64,000 bases of DNA from DASVTR01 sp036382855 (GTDB lineage: Bacteria; Acidobacteriota; Blastocatellia; Pyrinomonadales; Pyrinomonadaceae). Positions 61,833-64,000 of this stretch are shown here, one piece after another. Below the pieces are notes generated by a model. It saw only the letters and a program-made list of their open reading frames with translations. It made no database searches and was not told the origin of the DNA. Where the stretch lies: positions 124,001-188,000 of the forward strand of contig DASVPO010000002.1 of assembly GCA_036382855.1 (NCBI GenBank), in the 5' to 3' direction. Position 1 is the stretch's first letter; each line of letters opens with the position of its first letter. The translations under genes and the position numbers were made by a program.

Positions 61833-63943
61833 TATGCGTCGTCCTTGATCTTCTCGCGCTTGACGGCGTGCGGATTGGTGGAACGTTCGCCGCGCTTGCG
61901 CGTTCGTCTTGAGGGCTTGCGCAACTCGCCCAGATGATCAACGGAGCGAATCGGCTGAAGGTCTTCGGCCTCGCCTTCCGGGTCGTCGAGCCGCGTTTCA
62001 ATGTTCTCCACGTCGAACGCTTCGCCGCCCGCAGCAGCACTCGCTTCATCATCGTTTGCTGCCGCCGCTGCCTCGCCTTCCTTAGTCAACGTCGTTTCGG
62101 GCGTGCCGCCTTCAGCGAGGGCACGCTGGCGTTGGAAGTGGTCAACAATCTCTCCGGCGGTTTTGCGTCCGACAAAGGGCGCAAGCTCTGCGACGCTCGC
62201 GCTTGCGACGCGTTGAATCGAGCCGAGGTTGCGCAGGAGCCGCGTCTTGCGCTTTTCACCGACGCCCGGAATCGCCGTCAACTCCGAAGTGAAATCGCGC
62301 AGTTCCCTGCGCTTACGGTGATACTGCACAGCCGTCCTGTGCGTCTCGTCGCGAATCATTTGAATCAGGCGCAGCACGGGCGAGTGAGAATCAAGAAAGA
62401 CAGGCTCATGCTCGCGCCCTTTGACGAGCAGGTGCGAGACTTCGTTGTGGCGGCGCGGCGGCTTGACCACACCAATCATCGGCAGGGCTTCGAGGTCAAG
62501 CTCACGCATGGCCGCCGCAGCCGCGCTCAACTGTCCCTTGCCGCCGTCAATCATCACAAGGTCCGGCAAGGGCTTGCCCTCATCGAGCAGCCTGCGATAA
62601 CGACGGAAGACGACCTCATTCATCGAAGCGAAATCGTTTGCGCCCTCCACATTGCGAATCTTGAACTTGCGGTACTCTGCGCGGTTCATCTTCCCGTTTT
62701 CGCAGACGACCATGCCGCCGACGTTTTCCGCGCCCTGTATGTGTGAGATGTCGAAGGATTCGATGCGCGCGGGGAAGCGCGGCAATTCCAGCACCTCCTG
62801 CAACTCTTCGAGCACGCGTTCCATGTCGGGCTTCAAAACGCGGAAGCGCTGCTCAAACGCAAGCTTCGCGTTTTTTTCAACGAGGTCAATCAGGTCGCGC
62901 TTTTCGCCGCGCTGCGGGTCGTGTATGTGAACTCGCCGGCCGCGTCTCCCGGTCAGGGCTTTTTCCAGCAGCCCGCGGTCTTCAAAATCAACGGGGACGT
63001 GAATCTCGCGCGGCACGTAGTCTGTCGAGTAATACTGCGCCAGCACTTCGCTCAGGAAGACGGACGGATTGAAGTTGTCCTCCGCCAGATCCTCCCAGAA
63101 AAACTCGCGGCGGCCGACAATCTTTCCCTCGCGCATTGTGAAGAGTTGCAGAGCGAGGCGCTGGCCCTCCTGATAATAGCCGAAGATGTCAACGTCGCGT
63201 TCGGGGCTTGTCGCCATCTTCTGCTGCTCTGCAATCGCGAGCACGGTCTTGCGTAAATCTCTATACTTCGCAGCTATCTCAAAGCGCATCTCTTCCGAAG
63301 CCTGCATCATGCGCGCTTCGAGCGTGTCGGCCAACTCCTTATTCTTACCTTCGAGCAGGAGGCGCACATCTCTCACAGCCTCGCCATATTCTTCCGGCGT
63401 GCACAATCCCTTAACGCATGGGCCAAGACAGCGCTTGATGTGATATTCGAGACAGGGACGCGGCAGCCGCCCGTCAATCTCTATATCGCAGGTGCGCAGT
63501 TGGAAGGTGCGATTGATGAGGTCAATGGTGCGGCGCGCGAGGCTTGCGGGCAGAAACGGGCCGAAGTAGAGCGCACCGTCGCGCTGAATTTTGCGCGTTA
63601 TCATCACACGCGGGAACGGCTCGTTGATGGTCAGCTTCAGATGCGGATACTGCTTGTCGTCCTTCAGCAGCACGTTGTAACGCGGCTTGTGCTGCTTGAT
63701 GAGATTGGACTCAAGCACTAAGGCTTCGACTTCGTTATCAACGACGATGAATTCCAGGTCGCGTATGCGTCGGACAAGCTCGCGCGTCTTGCGGTCGTGC
63801 CCGCGCCCCGACTGAAAATAGGAGCGCACACGATTGCGTAGATTCTTCGCCTTGCCGACATAGATAATCTTGCCAGCCTCATCCTTATGCAGGTAGACGC
63901 CCGGCGAAAGGGGTAGATTGCGTAGTTTTTCCTCAAGCGTCAC
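61832..63943 (-). CDS. uvrC: Excinuclease ABC subunit C
   Basis: UvrC makes the 3' and 5' incisions at UvrAB-marked DNA lesions. GIY-YIG nuclease at about 12-90 (SPGVYLHKDEAGKIIYVGKA), a UVR domain near 205-240, the RNase H-like second nuclease (about 385-545, with SFDISHIQG and MIDGGKGQLSAA) and a HhH region (about 575-625, AIPGVGEKRKTRLLRNLGS). At 703 residues it exceeds the usual 600-620: about 75 extra acidic and then basic residues follow the HhH domain. The start is a GTG at 63943. Confidence 0.95.
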   Translation of the reverse strand: MTLEEKLRNLPLSPGVYLHKDEAGKIIYVGKAKNLRNRVRSYFQSGRGHDRKTRELVRRIRDLEFIVVDNEVEALVLESNLIKQHKPRYNVLLKDDKQYPHLKLTINEPFPRVMITRKIQRDGALYFGPFLPASLARRTIDLINRTFQLRTCDIEIDGRLPRPCLEYHIKRCLGPCVKGLCTPEEYGEAVRDVRLLLEGKNKELADTLEARMMQASEEMRFEIAAKYRDLRKTVLAIAEQQKMATSPERDVDIFGYYQEGQRLALQLFTMREGKIVGRREFFWEDLAEDNFNPSVFLSEVLAQYYSTDYVPREIHVPVDFEDRGLLEKALTGRRGRRVHIHDPQRGEKRDLIDLVEKNAKLAFEQRFRVLKPDMERVLEELQEVLELPRFPARIESFDISHIQGAENVGGMVVCENGKMNRAEYRKFKIRNVEGANDFASMNEVVFRRYRRLLDEGKPLPDLVMIDGGKGQLSAAAAAMRELDLEALPMIGVVKPPRRHNEVSHLLVKGREHEPVFLDSHSPVLRLIQMIRDETHRTAVQYHRKRRELRDFTSELTAIPGVGEKRKTRLLRNLGSIQRVASASVAELAPFVGRKTAGEIVDHFQRQRALAEGGTPETTLTKEGEAAAAANDDEASAAAGGEAFDVENIETRLDDPEGEAEDLQPIRSVDHLGELRKPSRRTRKRGERSTNPHAVKREKIKDDA

Positions 63944-64000
63944 TGCTTTTGTTTACGTCTGCTTTCAGGAAGTTTGATGCAGTTAATATAACCGATTTGT

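Overview
The window is about 64 kb of bacterial chromosome with moderately high GC. It carries roughly 61 protein genes and no rRNA, tRNA, CRISPR array, transposase or phage gene that I could recognise. The gene set fits a Gram-negative, rod-shaped, aerobic-type bacterium: outer-membrane porin and beta-barrel proteins that end in aromatic residues or follow Sec signals, many lipoproteins, TonB-like and DUF4388 proteins, a membrane-anchored Ser/Thr kinase, CarD, and MreB. The combination of TIGR03960-type radical SAM, CHAD/Ppx/PPK2, DUF4388 and long secreted HEAT-like proteins suggests Acidobacteriota, perhaps class Blastocatellia. That placement is inferred from gene content, not from a marker alignment.

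Layout. 1-2.3 kb: the tail of a lipoprotein gene and a cobalamin-domain radical SAM protein (+). 2.4-14.8 kb: a long minus-strand block holding aroB with an M3-like peptidase, the conserved c-di-AMP/cell-wall group cdaA-cdaR-glmM behind a CDF transporter, a site-2 protease with CBS domains, an MreB-like actin, and an FHA-GAF-adenylate cyclase. 15.2-28.3 kb: a porin, an overlapping DUF3037/HipA-like kinase pair, a polyphosphate group (PPK2, CHAD protein, Ppx/GppA) running into two tandem thymidylate-kinase-like genes, a ferredoxin, a CBS protein, SixA and a membrane Ser/Thr kinase. 28.4-35.4 kb: a complete phosphate regulon pstS-pstC-pstA-pstB-phoU-phoB-phoR, preceded by three 11-nt-phased Pho-box-like repeats. 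35.6-41.9 kb: CarD, a coiled-coil protein, a CorC-type protein, enolase, an acetyltransferase, a zinc ribbon and phosphoglycerate mutase. 42-52.9 kb: exported proteins (HEAT-like, amidohydrolase, M28 peptidase, DacB-type PBP, TonB-like, DUF4388) and a glycosyltransferase. 52.9-64 kb: M20 peptidase, a LeuA-like synthase, thymidine kinase, lipoproteins, a Cys-rich exported peptide, a DUF2231 protein, an outer-membrane barrel and uvrC.

The most unusual thing is not a gene. About fifteen intergenic gaps hold a stem-loop whose arms are tandem 7-nt words. Different loci use different words (for example TGATGAG, GAACGAT, AAAAGGT, AAAGTCC, GATTTGC), but all are built alike: words on one arm, their reverse complement on the other. 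The three commonest words carry a stop codon, and the 7-nt period places stops in all three frames of whichever strand enters the element. The exit arm is stop-free. Several neighbouring genes, including phoB, phoR and the M50 protease, take their stop codon and last residues from the element. These elements fill five gaps in and at the end of the pst-pho operon and two inside cdaA-cdaR-glmM. They resemble the heptameric STRR repeats known from filamentous cyanobacteria; I know of no functional description in this lineage.

Functional themes: phosphate sensing and uptake, polyphosphate storage and use, second-messenger control of the envelope (c-di-AMP, probably cAMP), cell-wall remodelling, and pyrimidine nucleotide supply.
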